A stretch of DNA of 64,000 nt from Tigriopus japonicus (lineage: Eukaryota; Arthropoda; Copepoda; Harpacticoida; Harpacticidae): contig CM021320.1 of the NCBI GenBank assembly GCA_010645155.1, forward strand, positions 2,956,535-3,020,534. The letters run 5' to 3'. Positions 51,107-62,338 of this stretch are shown here, one piece after another. The notes beneath the pieces were generated by a model that was not told the DNA's origin, made no database searches, and was given only the letters and a program-made list of their open reading frames with translations. How positions within the stretch are numbered: position 1 is the first letter of the stretch; each line of letters begins with the position of its first letter. A program made the position numbers and the translations under genes.

Positions 51107-54100
51107 TTAAATCCTTGAAGGATACAACATGAGCCTCACACGCTTGCCCATGGCCTGGGGAGGGAGGTTGCGTGCGAACTTGGCACGAACGGATCCGGTG
51201 TTTCCATGACAGCGGGTCACTTTGCCCCAGATCACACGCATGTGGTTCTTCTCGGACTTCCCATGGATGGACGTCTTGTTCTTAGCCTAGAAGATGTAAA
51301 GAAATATGAAGCAATCTGGTTCAGAAATTATTCGAGACGTGATAAAATGAGCAAAGCTGAAGACACTTTTTATTAACTACCATGAACAACTCGTAGGAGC
51401 AATTAGCCCTTTCGTTTCGCGCCGCTGGTTTTCTTGCGATCACACGATCATTAGGAAGCAACATTGCTTCGCTATTTATTGCAATTGACAATTAGCGGAA
51501 TTGCATGATATCAGGTATTTGTTCAGGATATTTTGGAAACAAAGGGATAAATGAAGGAATCAAAAAGTAAGGACGGTTTTTTTATTTTTTCCAAGGACAG
51601 GTACACCTACTTTTAACGATTTAATGTTTTCATTTTTAGCTAACATGATATTTGTTTTATTCGTAGAGATAACAGTCAGCTATATCAGGCAGAGACTACT
51701 TCTTGTAATATCATGGTTAAAACGAAACGGCACAAGAGTTTTTGATTGCAGTCGTAACCTCGGGTTTAGGCCGCTGCAGCAGCGGCGGCGGCAGCAGCAG
51801 CAGGGGCATCGCTGTCTCCACCTTCTTCGGGGTAATCTTCATCATAATAGTAATAGTAGTAATAGTAATCTTCGCCTGCTTTGACTTTGGCGGGAGTGCC
51901 GAGGCTACCAGGTTTACCCGTGGCAGGGATAGCAGAAGGAATAAAAGATTGAGGAGCTTCAGTAGTGAGAGAAGCTAAAGGAATAGCAGGGACTTCCACT
52001 CGTGGAGTGTTTACAGGGACTTGTGAGAAAGGATTGGGCGAATTGACTGGAGCTGGAGGTTGAACACGAGGTCGGCTACGGTTGGGAACGGGTGCTGGTC
52101 GTTGTGGGACGGGCTCCGGAAATGCTGGGAGAGCTTGTGGGACAGGTTCAGGTGCAGGTCGAGCACGAGGTCTTGGACGTGAGGAACGGAAAGAGTTGGT
52201 GTCCACGACAGGTCGAGGAGCCGGACGGGGCAATGGTACAACGGCCTCTTCTTCCTCTTCAGCGGTTTGAATCAGCTCCTCCAAAGGTTCATTCACAACA
52301 GAGCTTTGGGGAATGTTTTGAGAGGGTCGCAATCGACTAGGACGATTAATGCGTGGTCGACTGGTGACAACCGTGGCTCCCACAGCATTGGGATCAGCGC
52401 CGGATCGGACCAATTCTTGTTTGTCGAATTGCAACTCGCCGTAATAGTTGGCACATTCAGGAACATCCTCTGGGTCGGCACATTGACCTTCATATTGGCT
52501 CTCCCCTTCAGAGATCTTAAAGACAGTGCCTAAGGGGCACCCGTACTCTCTAGGTATGCCACCGATGCAAACGTAGTACTGTCGGCAATCTTCTGGGTGA
52601 GCATGTTTGCTGAATGTACCAGCACGAAAATCTAGGGGACATTGGAAGGCCCCTTCCTCCTCCTCTTCGGTTTTCTTGCACCGGTCGACTTGATCTGCCC
52701 ATTTGCACACTTGAGCTCGCACATCGTAAGCAAGACCAGGAGCACAAGAGAACCGATTGGCCAAACCATCTCGACATTGGAAAAAGCCAGCACAGTCGTC
52801 AGGATCTTCGAAAGTACCGTAAAGTCGAGGACAGTTGGGAGCAGAGATTGCAGGCTCAATCTCAGTTCGATTACCGCAATCCACATTGCTTAGATAATCG
52901 CAATTTTTGGTAGTGTATGTAGAATCGGTGTCGGCAAAGCCCAATCCATTTCCACAGAGCTGAAGAGTGGCCCGGCCTTCCACACATTCCCAATACTTGT
53001 CACAGCTCGAGTGATGGGGATAGAATCCTTCGAATTCATCAGGACACTCAAATCCACCTTGTCCAGAAACAATAGACCCTTGAAGGGCTAGGCAAGAGGC
53101 CAATGCCAAAAATCTTTTCATCTTTGCACAATTACTTTCCGGCGATGATCAAATGTGGTCTTAAGATAAACTTTGATGATTCGTTCAGGCCAAAGACTTC
53201 CAATCGATTGAAAAAAAATCAGGAGAAACTCTTTCGACTCGATTAGTTACGGTTTAAAAATGGAGAGCGAAAACTACCACCAAATCCCCTCCACACGTAT
53301 TCTCCTAGTTTAAATTGCTTTTGTTTCTAACTTGAGAGGAAAAGAGAAATTCTTTGGTCTGAACTCGAAAACCACGATTCACTACAAGGGAGGTACGACT
53401 CCGCACTCTCTCCAGAGGAAAAAGTCTTATCTAGTAGGTCGATGAACAACACTTTCAATAGACGGCAATGTTGCCTTTGAAAGTAGCGATGATCTTCCAA
53501 CTGAACTTGTGTCTAGTTGGAATACCACGATAAAACTAATACAATACTAAATCTAGTTCACCCCTGACTTGAGAGTTGGGACTAGCAGGATATTATCTTG
53601 GTTGGCGTACCCGCACTCCTTCACGTTAAACCACCAGCCAGTCATCATTTAACCACCGGATCTGGCACTGCAACTGCTGCCAGTATCAGTGCTCGAGGTC
53701 CCATTGCTCCTTCCTACACATCCACTCCTACTTGTGAATCCAAGCTATCATTTGACCTTGTATGTCGCAATCACACACCTAAGCGGCATGGGGGTACACA
53801 CTTCTCTCGAGGATTTCGGCAAGGCATATGAGTAACATTTCAGGCACGACCACCTCTTCTTCGAATACACGCGTCCCCTCTTGAACTCCTCTACACCTCA
53901 AATCTTTTCTTGGAAGGTAAAAGTTTTAGGATTTGCCATTTGACCTGAGACCATAGCATGAAATGAGAAGCGCCGGCCGGCATGCCTTCAGATATTTCAA
54001 ATCCATTCGCTATCCAACGTGGTAACTCTTCAAAACGAACGAGTTTTGGGGGTTGGTTTAAGAAACAAGGTATCCAGCTCATACAAGGAAGTCTTCAATC

Positions 54101-57100
54101 AACCTACGCCCTCCAGTTATCCAAGTTGTTGGCGTTAAAGGCGGGGTCCTCGTAATAAAAGCACAATAATTCATTCCACTGCCAATGATTACTATGATCA
54201 TTTTAAAAGAACGAATGCAATTCTTTACCTTGCAACCCTTCAATGGGATTGACAAATGTTACAATCTGCTATTTTCAAGACATGTCCATTGCCAACAGGT
54301 GCAAAATTAGATGACACCCAAGACGTTGCATCATCTTGACGGCTCCAGAACCAAACGTGGATAAGGTTAGATTTTAGTTTGGACGATCCGCTTTAGGGTG
54401 TTATTGACAAAAAGAATCAAGATTAATCTGGTTGTTATTTTAAGGGCACGCTCACAGAACAAAACAAAGTGACGGAATAGGACAAAGAATCAAGTGCTTG
54501 AATGAATCTTTCCAGTCAAACAACCTGAAACGTTGCAGCCGTAAATTACACAACAATCTTTGACTCATTCATTTAATGTCCGAATTTGGCAATGCAATTA
54601 CAAACAGGCATGCCATTCAATGGAAGAGAACTTCCTACGCTTACGAAGGCAAAGAATGATGTCCTTTAATTAAGGGCGTTGTGCAACAAAAATCCTTGCC
54701 CCAAAGAAGAGCATGTTTAAGCAAAGACTTTAAAAGTGTAATTGGGTTAATTTCAGGGTAAACAGATGATATCTAACTCTCAATTTCTTTAGTGAGTGTC
54801 TCCTACATAGCCACGCAAGATGTCATTTAGGAGAAAAATCTAGCAAGTTGGCTTAAAAACAATGCAATGTCGAAATCCTAAAGCAAAAAACACCTATCAG
54901 TCTTCTAGATCACAATTCATCAACCAGGTTGGGATCTCCCAAGAAATGTCTTCCTATGATTCTCAGCATCTTGTGAATGATGAGTATTTTTTACTCGGAA
55001 GTGGAAAAGAGTGAGAAAGATGAAAGTTTACGCATCGAAAGATATCACAAGCCATCAAAAATTACGATCAAATGGCCAAAGCCTCTAGTTCGTTGCAAAC
55101 ATTCAAGTTTCCGATTTTTTCATTCACTGGTTCTAACATTCAGGTTAGAGGTAAAAAGTTACACCTAAGGCCTTTTTTGCGAGGAATGGGACTATGTAAT
55201 TGCCCCCAGGACGACGGAAGTGTTTCCAGTCCCTTCTTTAATGGAGACCAACTCTTGTTAGAGCCTGGTCAATCCATGATCAACACACTTCATAGAGACA
55301 ACAACGTCTTCAACCTGAGAAACTGGACACCGACTGGAAGTCCTTGGGGAATCAGGCATCCGTTCCATTAATAAACTTGTATGAAAGAGGTTCAGAAGAC
55401 ACCAATTTCAAGCTTTATCTGCCCATAACCATTCACAGATTTTGTTCAAAATTGGCTCAGACAAGTCGTTCAAGGGACGCTCTAGTAGTGTTAAGCAAGC
55501 CTCAAACCTTACCATGAACAGACGGATAAAATGAAGTAGTACTGAAATGACTTAATGCACGGTCATAAAAAGGAATTACGTGGCCACGTAAATGCTTCCT
55601 TGTATACTAACAAGAACAAAGTATTTTCAGTTACTCAGCACTCGATGGAGAAAAAACCCGTTTCACAGAAAATATGTTAGCTGAGTGAGGGGTCTTCCAC
55701 TATGACGGATCTCATCCGAGTCGATCAGACACTCAAGGATGCTCAGTTGTCCATTTTAGCCAGCAAAAGAAACTTTTGCCGACGGTAATGCTTACTTGTA
55801 TTCTCCTCAATAAAGTCGAAGCCTCCAAGCTCTCGTCAACATTTTCACTCAAGGCCTCGTTTCACGTTTCAAATTTTCTTCCAGTGGTACCCCCCTACTT
55901 TGCCTTTGCTTTGGAATAACCATCCCCTCGACCAAGCAAAAGCTTCCAGGTACAAATAAGCAAATGAACTGTTTGGAGTATGAATCGAGATTATGCTCAG
56001 GGTTTCCTTACCAAGGTCAAGGAATTCGATTCAGAATTTGTTTCTACAATGATAAATAGGAGGAAGAAGGACTCTACTGAATAATGAAATAAACAGAACA
56101 ATGCGTAGAAGTCATCGGAAGCAGGTTTGAAAAGTGGGCCCTGAGGGTGAAATACCACGAAAATTGCCCAGGGCAACAAGTCAAGCACTGGCAACAACTC
56201 CTACTTCACAAGTGGATTTTCAAGGTCTCGAGGCCGAGTCCAAGCTCTTCCCCCGAGGACAGACTACTAATCTACTTAAGGGATGAAGACCGATGATGAT
56301 GGTGGTGGTGGTGGTCAATTGGAGCCAGCAGATTGATCGAGCCAAAGAGACATTATTGGATGGAGCTTGCTTGTTTTTGAGCGATCGGAACTAGATTTGA
56401 GTGTGCTTGACCTTCCCCACAAGGAAAAAGGAAGGTGTGAGCAGGTTTTAACAATTCAATTCAAAAGCCGAGTGGGTGTTTTGTTGAGATTCATCTTAGA
56501 CGAGAGCTTTTTATCTGTCCCGAGCCGATCGTTTCACCTTGGCTTGCTAAGAAATGTGACCATCATCCAAGAAGGAATCTACCACTGAGACACGACTTGG
56601 ATACCTTTGTCAAGAACAAATAAATTGTCATGACATGTTTAAATCAAGACAGGTCTGCCGAACATGTCAAGCCTCAAGGTGAAGCCCTCTAGGCGGGTTG
56701 TTTCTCTGCCGTACACTATCTTCCTGCCATCTTGTTCAAATCTTCGTTCACCGTTCGCTTTCAAGACAACCTCACTGACCTATGACTGGAATGACGATTT
56801 CAATCAAAGATTTTCATGATTTCTTTAGGCTCTTCCATCCGTTGGTTGCAATCAATTTGTCCTTTGAATGTGCATCAAGGTGCCAAGCCAGTATGGCTTG
56901 ATGATTGAACATGGAATTCAGAACGACTATGGTCAGAAATCTAGAATTATGGTCTGACCAAGGCCACTCAGGTAGGAGACAGGAAATTGGACACGACGAA
57001 CCACAACATTATACTCCGCAATTTAAGATACTGTGTCAGACAAATAAAACCTATTTTTCAGGGGAAAATGGCAGCTTCAGTAGCCTTGCATATGCAACGG

Positions 57101-60100
57101 AAACTATTAGTCATGCTTCAGGCGCAACCGCTCACAGGATATCAATATATCAATTCCAAATGGCATCTTATGAGCTAATCGTTGTCCAGTACCACAACGT
57201 AACTTGGCATAATCTAGTTTGCAGCATCACGTCTCAGCGGTCCTCAAATGCATCTTAATGATTTTTAATCAACCAAGATATTTCCACCCTCGTTATCAGC
57301 GTTTAAAAGCAACCTCTTGCGATACTTGATTGTCATTCAAGTCCACGAACATTTCGAACCAGGGATGGTCTACGGGTAATCAGAAAATGAACCGGTCCCA
57401 AGTGGATTACCGAGATATGAACCAAGGGCAACATGATAGGTTCAATATTTGGGCCTCAACAGGTGCAAACATGGGCAACAAGATTTTGCGCATATTCTTA
57501 AGTCTGAGACCAGAAAAAGACTGTCACCCAGAATTATCACTATCAAATGATGCGAAGGTCAAGAACATCAACTTTTAAAAAGGGCAAGTAATCCCTCAAA
57601 AACAAAACATTCGTGGTTCCAAACGACTACGACAAACGAAATTTAATTTTGGAGTAAACCGAGAAATAGTAAACCAAGAAATACATCTCGGTTAACTCGT
57701 GCAAAAACAACTTCGGGGCAATCTTTGGATATAGCCAAACTTGGTAGCTTTTCCTCGCGCATTTAGGGGTCTTGCACCTTAGAGTGCACCACTTTAATAA
57801 GTTCGATCAAGTTTCAACCAATGAATTTTTGGCCAGTTGAAGTTTTTGGGGTTCAATCTGTACACGTGACTCAATCTGTTGCTTCGGGTTTACAAGAGTG
57901 ATGGACCGAAAGCCCCTTCGCCCGAAAATTCGGTTTGGATTATGCTTACTGCAACCGAAAGTAGTCATCCACTATTGAGGATGGAGTAAGAAAACAAACA
58001 CGAAGATTTCTTTTTTGGTCCAAAAACCTCTGTAACATGAATTTTCCGACTTTCTATAATTTGCGATGGGCCAGTATCGAACACAACAGCAATTTGAATT
58101 TATTGAGTGAATTTTGCGTATTTAAATAATTTTGTAGTCAGCTCCTTTCGGTTTCAGTTAAGCCTTTTTTCGGCCGAAACTTCCGGTTTCGAGCCCTTTC
58201 GGTACATCACTAGTTTACAAACGTTGCAAAAAACTCCATGGACAAAGCAACAATTTTTCCAACTACATTTGACTCCAGATAGCTCAGTAGCGGATTGGAC
58301 AGGTTAAAAATTTCTTAACCAACAGCAAGATTGAAAATGTCCTTTTTGGAACACGACCGTTCGTCGCTAGTGATCAACCCGATTTTCCCTGCTCCTCCAA
58401 CAACACCGGTTCAGCAACCAACCGGAAACCCTCGAACCTTGATGCACGATTGCCCTCTTCGAGTGTATTTTCCACTGACGTTTCGATTTTATAAATTTAA
58501 ATGTGGTTTTAATATCCTTCAAATGGTTGACATTGAACTACTTTCTTAAAGCCTTCGCATGGATAAGCTTCGAGTTCGATTAGGGCTCACCATTCATCTC
58601 AATACTAAACATTTGGAGTCATAATTTTGCTCATTCAAAAAACCTGCCCTTCCAAGGCACACGTAGTAATAACATTTATCCTCAACCGACCATAGTAAAT
58701 ACCAATACAACTTAATCAGACATAACATGGTGCTTTAGTGGTCTCCACTTAAAGCATAAAATTGGTAGCCTGCATGTGAAAACATGCCACTGCATAAGCT
58801 AATCATCGTCAAAAAAATATCAACTCGTTCACAGGAAAAAAACCTTTATTTTTGTCAAGGTCTTAGAAACTGCCTGATATAGGGAACATAAGCATCGACA
58901 AAATCGATCAAACAAAACATATATCTGAAGTTCAACCAAGTGGAGCCGCTCCCATTTGGCAAAGAAACAATAAGAAGAACATAGTGATTCGTAAAGAAAA
59001 TTAGGATGGGTCTTCCTGCCAAGAGTTTGCCCTTGTTTACAATCCTCGTTGGACAACCTATTTCGACTTTTACCCACCATAACCCAATGGTTAATTAATT
59101 CAAATCGATTAGGTGGTCCAAATAAATTCTTACGCGTTTTCTTTTTTTTAATAAGTTTGCCGGAGCTCAATCTAAAAACTGAAAGATTGAATGAGGCATG
59201 CAGGGGGAGGTTTAAGTGATCTCTTCAAAAATCTTATCGCGGGCGGATAAAAGAAGAGAAAAGGCTTGTTCGTCAATGTAAGATTTTGGTCAGTGCAAGG
59301 GTTTTCGCGTTTTACAGACCGCCCTTATGACTTAGATGCTACAAAAAATGTCGAATTGCAAGTTTGGACATTTTGACTCTCGGTTTTGTAAGAATTTGCA
59401 AAATTATTCTTTTGATTAAAAAATGGCAAGCACTCAAAAAAGACCTTTGATATTGAAAAGAAACACGTACAAAACACGGCACTTTGTTTGGTACCTTGAT
59501 GGTTTTGGAGCTTTACAATACAAATCAGTGCTTATAACATCACTTACACTTGTACTTACCCAAAAAAGTGGCCTTTTGTTGAGAATTTTCTCGTGCAAGA
59601 ACGAGCAAATACAGTGTGCATTTTTCCAAAATCCTAACCAAAGGTGTTCAACCTTGCAGTTCGACATTTTTCATGGCATCAAATTCTCAAGGGCGGTCTG
59701 TAAATTGCGAAAACCCTTAAACTGCCCAAATTCTCACGAGCCACCCACTGTTGCCAAACAAGCCTTTTCTCTTCTTTCATCCGCCCGCGATAAGATTTTT
59801 GAAGAGATCACTCAAACCTCCCCTTGCATTTCCCATTGAGACTAGGAAACTCGAGAGGACGTTTTTGAACATTGACAGTCTTCTCAGAAAAGGTAATAAA
59901 CATTGCACTAAAGGGAGGACATACAATTGGGACTAACGGTCAACCTTCCAACTTAGAGTGGTAATCCATGAACATCCTCCATGTCTAATCTATCAACGAT
60001 CCTTCCAACTATTTCAAATTAAATCGTCCAGCTCAAGTAGTCTCATCCCCATACTTCAAATGGAGCTCGGTCTCTGAGTTGGCGCTCGCTTACCTTGTAG

Positions 60101-60258
60101 ACATAGGCGCATCGCTTGCCAATGTACCATTCGGCCTCTTTCTTGTCTTGACAGCCTTCCACCTTGAGCAGAGCCGTGTTCTCGTGTTGGTTGCGAAGTC
60201 CGCGCTTGAAGCCCGTGAACACGGCTTTTGCGTACAAACGTCCGGGTAGAGGAGCCAT
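51107..60258 (-). CDS. RpL35A: Ribosomal protein eL33 (RpL35A), 114 aa
   Basis: Coding exons are 60094..60258 (55 codons, [16 protein letters not shown] to AYVYK) and 51107..51286 (59 codons plus stop, [10 protein letters not shown] to MLYPSRI). The junction AAG|GTAAGC ... AG|GCT is phase 0. The two halves match eukaryotic eL33 end to end: [14 protein letters not shown]-like [37 protein letters not shown] and the invariant MLYPSRI end. Human eL33 has 110 residues. The protein is a structural component of the 60S subunit. An in-frame ATG at 60,276 exists, but family alignment supports 60,258. The 5' UTR continues to an acceptor at 60,295, and a leader exon ends at 60,506. The 8.8-kb intron holds a complete chitin-binding gene on the same strand. 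Confidence 0.95.
51656..51661 (-). terminator. Polyadenylation signal AATAAA for the CPAP3-like gene
   Basis: On the minus strand, 105 nt past the stop codon of the chitin-binding protein and inside the RpL35A intron. Its use would make the nested gene an independent transcript. Confidence 0.6.
51766..53121 (-). CDS. Cuticular/peritrophin-like protein with three chitin-binding domains (CPAP3/obstructor type), 451 aa
   Basis: A single uninterrupted frame. A signal peptide (about residues 1-20) is followed by three CBM14 chitin-binding domains, each with six cysteines: 26/40/46/56/74/82, 97/110/116/126/139/148 and 161/179/185/195/214/223. Three spaced domains after a signal peptide is the plan of the CPAP3 family (Drosophila obstructor and Gasp), secreted proteins that organise chitin in cuticle and tracheae. 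Unlike short Gasp-type members it has a 225-residue C-terminal extension: a Pro/Arg-rich disordered part, eight consecutive tyrosines (419-426), an acidic patch and 11 terminal alanines. Tyrosine tracts could take part in cuticle cross-linking, which is an inference. The gene lies wholly in the RpL35A intron on the same strand. Confidence 0.9.
   Translation of the reverse strand: MKRFLALASCLALQGSIVSGQGGFECPDEFEGFYPHHSSCDKYWECVEGRATLQLCGNGLGFADTDSTYTTKNCDYLSNVDCGNRTEIEPAISAPNCPRLYGTFEDPDDCAGFFQCRDGLANRFSCAPGLAYDVRAQVCKWADQVDRCKKTEEEEEGAFQCPLDFRAGTFSKHAHPEDCRQYYVCIGGIPREYGCPLGTVFKISEGESQYEGQCADPEDVPECANYYGELQFDKQELVRSGADPNAVGATVVTSRPRINRPSRLRPSQNIPQSSVVNEPLEELIQTAEEEEEAVVPLPRPAPRPVVDTNSFRSSRPRPRARPAPEPVPQALPAFPEPVPQRPAPVPNRSRPRVQPPAPVNSPNPFSQVPVNTPRVEVPAIPLASLTTEAPQSFIPSAIPATGKPGSLGTPAKVKAGEDYYYYYYYYDEDYPEEGGDSDAPAAAAAAAAAAA
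53122..57895. other. RpL35A intron / upstream of CPAP3-like gene
   Basis: No further gene supported. The promoter of the nested chitin-binding gene must lie near 53,122-53,500, unless an untranslated exon exists further upstream; GTGCAAAG directly before its ATG could be an acceptor. The remaining frames look like chance. Confidence 0.5.
57896..58212. mobile_element. hAT-type MITE, 317 bp
   Basis: A perfect 8-bp target duplication GTTTACAA flanks it (57888-57895 and 58213-58220). Ends are GAGTGATGGACCGAAAG and, reversed, TAGTGATGTACCGAAAG. It contains repeated TTTCGGTTT motifs. It lies in the RpL35A intron. A partial copy is at 4,557-4,636. Confidence 0.85.
58213..59188. other. RpL35A intron, no gene seen
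   Basis: No supported coding sequence or clear repeat between the MITE and the foldback element. Confidence 0.5.
59189..59837. mobile_element. Long-armed foldback element, about 650 bp
   Basis: Inverted arms begin near 59,189 and end near 59,837. The outer 75 bp are nearly identical (share TCTTATCGCGGGCGGAT and AAGAGAAAAGGCTTG), and further matching blocks (GACCGCCCTT, ATGTCGAA, GGGTTTTCGC) extend each arm to about 200 bp. Long inverted repeats fit a foldback or Mutator-like non-autonomous element. I found no clear target duplication. It lies in the RpL35A intron. Confidence 0.8.
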
Positions 60259-60294
60259 TTCGAAGGAGCGATCCACTCAACAACGGAAAACTCA

Positions 60295-60535
60295 CTACAC
60301 ACCAAAAAGAAAAGGAACAGAGGAGAAGAGTTAAGACGCGATTCAAAGTCGAGTTCCGCGCTCAAATGACTTGATCGAGGGCTTGGTTAACAGGAAATAG
60401 GCGGGGGCGGGTCGTGGGGGGGTCGAAAAACGGGTGTAAGGCGGGATTAAGGGCGAATTTGGAGATTTTGAAACTTCTTCCAGATATTTGGGAATGTTTA
60501 CATACCTGAAGGTGACGGAAAAGGAAGATCGGTCT
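60295..60535 (-). promoter_or_regulatory. RpL35A leader exon with TOP-like start and 5'-UTR intron
   Basis: On the minus strand, CTTCCTTTTCCGTCACCTTCAG|GTATGT (60,506 is the last exon base) has the pyrimidine-rich start of TOP mRNAs and a good donor. The matching acceptor, TTTTCTTTTTGGTGTGTAG, ends at 60,295. The leader would be about 25 nt plus 36 nt of exon 2. The exact start site is inferred. Confidence 0.55.
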
Positions 60536-62338
60536 GGCGAGGTTGAGTGACGACAACACCAACAAATCTTACGGTGATAATGCGTGGGCCATGAGAAATG
60601 ATTTTAAAAGGAGAGGGGCAGAAACTGAGAGGATCATTAATATATTTAGTATTTCTGGACGAGGGTGCTCGTGAAAAGAACAATTCCCGAGTAAAAAATT
60701 GATGAATTGATTTTGGTTAATCAATTGAAAGCCAAATTTTGTTTAAGATTATTAAGAAATTAGGCGAGCTTTTAAGCTTCATTGCGGAAGGTAACACCAA
60801 TTTTGTATTCATTCTTATGAACTCGTACACTTTCACAATTTCGTTCCATACAATACACGTACTATCGACGCAAAAGACAATAACTTTGACGCGTCCTCTA
60901 CCGTGCCATCCATTTTATGCACCTTATTTAAAAGTCAATGCGAGGATAAGATTTGAAAAAAAAAAAAATGGAATTACAAACTACAAGCGAAATTGTATTT
61001 CATGTTGTTGCCAAAAGCGGCCGAAGGCTGCAAAGAGGTGCCCGATAGTGGCCGAATTTGAGAGCGAAAGTGGCCGAGAGGCTTACCCACGACCTAGCAA
61101 CTCTGCCAAAACCATCGCCATCTGGGGCAGAATCAATAGTTGGCCATTAACACGTTAGTACGTGCGGCCACTTTGGCCTCCTCGATATAAGATTCTAACG
61201 GCGTGGTTAGAACCACAGATCATATAATGACTAGATGTCGCATTGGCCCGTACCGTCGGCGAGAGAAAAGTGACACCACTTGGCCCAGCTGCGCTAGCTT
61301 CAAAATCTCAGGGCGACCGCGTGCTCAGAAGTAACGACGTTCGCTCGCGTCAAGAACAAAGTACGTACGGTACGTTGAGTTTGTTCAGGATTTGGCCACG
61401 CTGGCAAAATTTTGAAAAGTTCGAAATTCCCACCATTTTGGGGTGTAGTGTTATGTACCAGCTGATGAAGCAAAGTTGTCCACCTTTTTCTCGCACGAAG
61501 CGAGGTCTAGCCATTATATGGTCTGTGATTAGAACAAGTGATGTGACGGGCGCTTGGGCAAGCTTTTTTTTCGTGACATCGTACACCGGGGTCGCCAATT
61601 TACCTTCAGTGAAATGGTATTCCCTCTGCCTTCCTATCTTCATAAACCGGTTTTTTATTAAGAAGCACTGAAACGCGCCCCTGACTTTTGTAACTTTGGA
61701 TCAGGGTTGCAAATTAACCTCAAATTTGTGTTTGCTTGAGTTAGTTAGCAAAGCACAAAATCTCCATTAGGTGACCCTACCTTGCAACCTCCCGTGAAAA
61801 AACTTGCCCAAGCCCAGATTTCACATCATTAGTTAGAACCTATGTCGTCCAGAAAAGCACCTTACCACGAAACGTTAGGAATGAAACGTAACCGGCCAAT
61901 AATTCAAAATGTCTATAATTGTAGATTCCAGCCCCTTCAGCTGGAAAAAAGCAAATCTAAAAGAAATCTTGGAACTTGATATACTTCTTGCAAAAAACCA
62001 TTGCAGGAAGTGATTTTTCATGCTTGCAATTGGCAACCAATAAAGGGGTTGAACATTGTTGTTGGGCCCAGTCTATGTAATGAGAGAGAATTCACTTTGG
62101 GCTCCACGAAAACATGCATCGGACCTATTTGTGGGCCCGGGCCTAAAGGTTGCCGACCCCCTAGTCCCCCTAGCGTAGAAGCTTACCAAAGATGGCACTT
62201 TGAAAAATTAAGCCAACCGAACGATTTTGGCAAAGCTGATTGGTTCTGGAACTATTGTCAACAATCAGCTATGTCAATCACAAAAGAGTTCAACAACAAC
62301 CAACTCCTTGCAGTCTTACAAAGCTAAACGGTCTAAAA
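60536..62338. other. Intergenic stretch between divergent RpL35A and THAP genes
   Basis: Both genes point away from this interval, so it must contain their promoters. A 142-codon plus-strand frame (61,243-61,671) has no recognisable domain and is not supported. Short CAGGGTTGCA-type ends near 61,703 and 61,780 may be a small repeat. Confidence 0.45.

Noticed and set aside
60259..60276. Upstream in-frame ATG of RpL35A (MDRSFE)
   Set aside because: Eukaryotic eL33 proteins begin a few residues before GRL, which matches the ATG at 60,258; the upstream codons look like 5' UTR.
61243..61671. 142-codon plus-strand frame and 97-codon minus frame between RpL35A and THAP
   Set aside because: No domain, no splice support and mutual overlap; probably chance frames near promoters.
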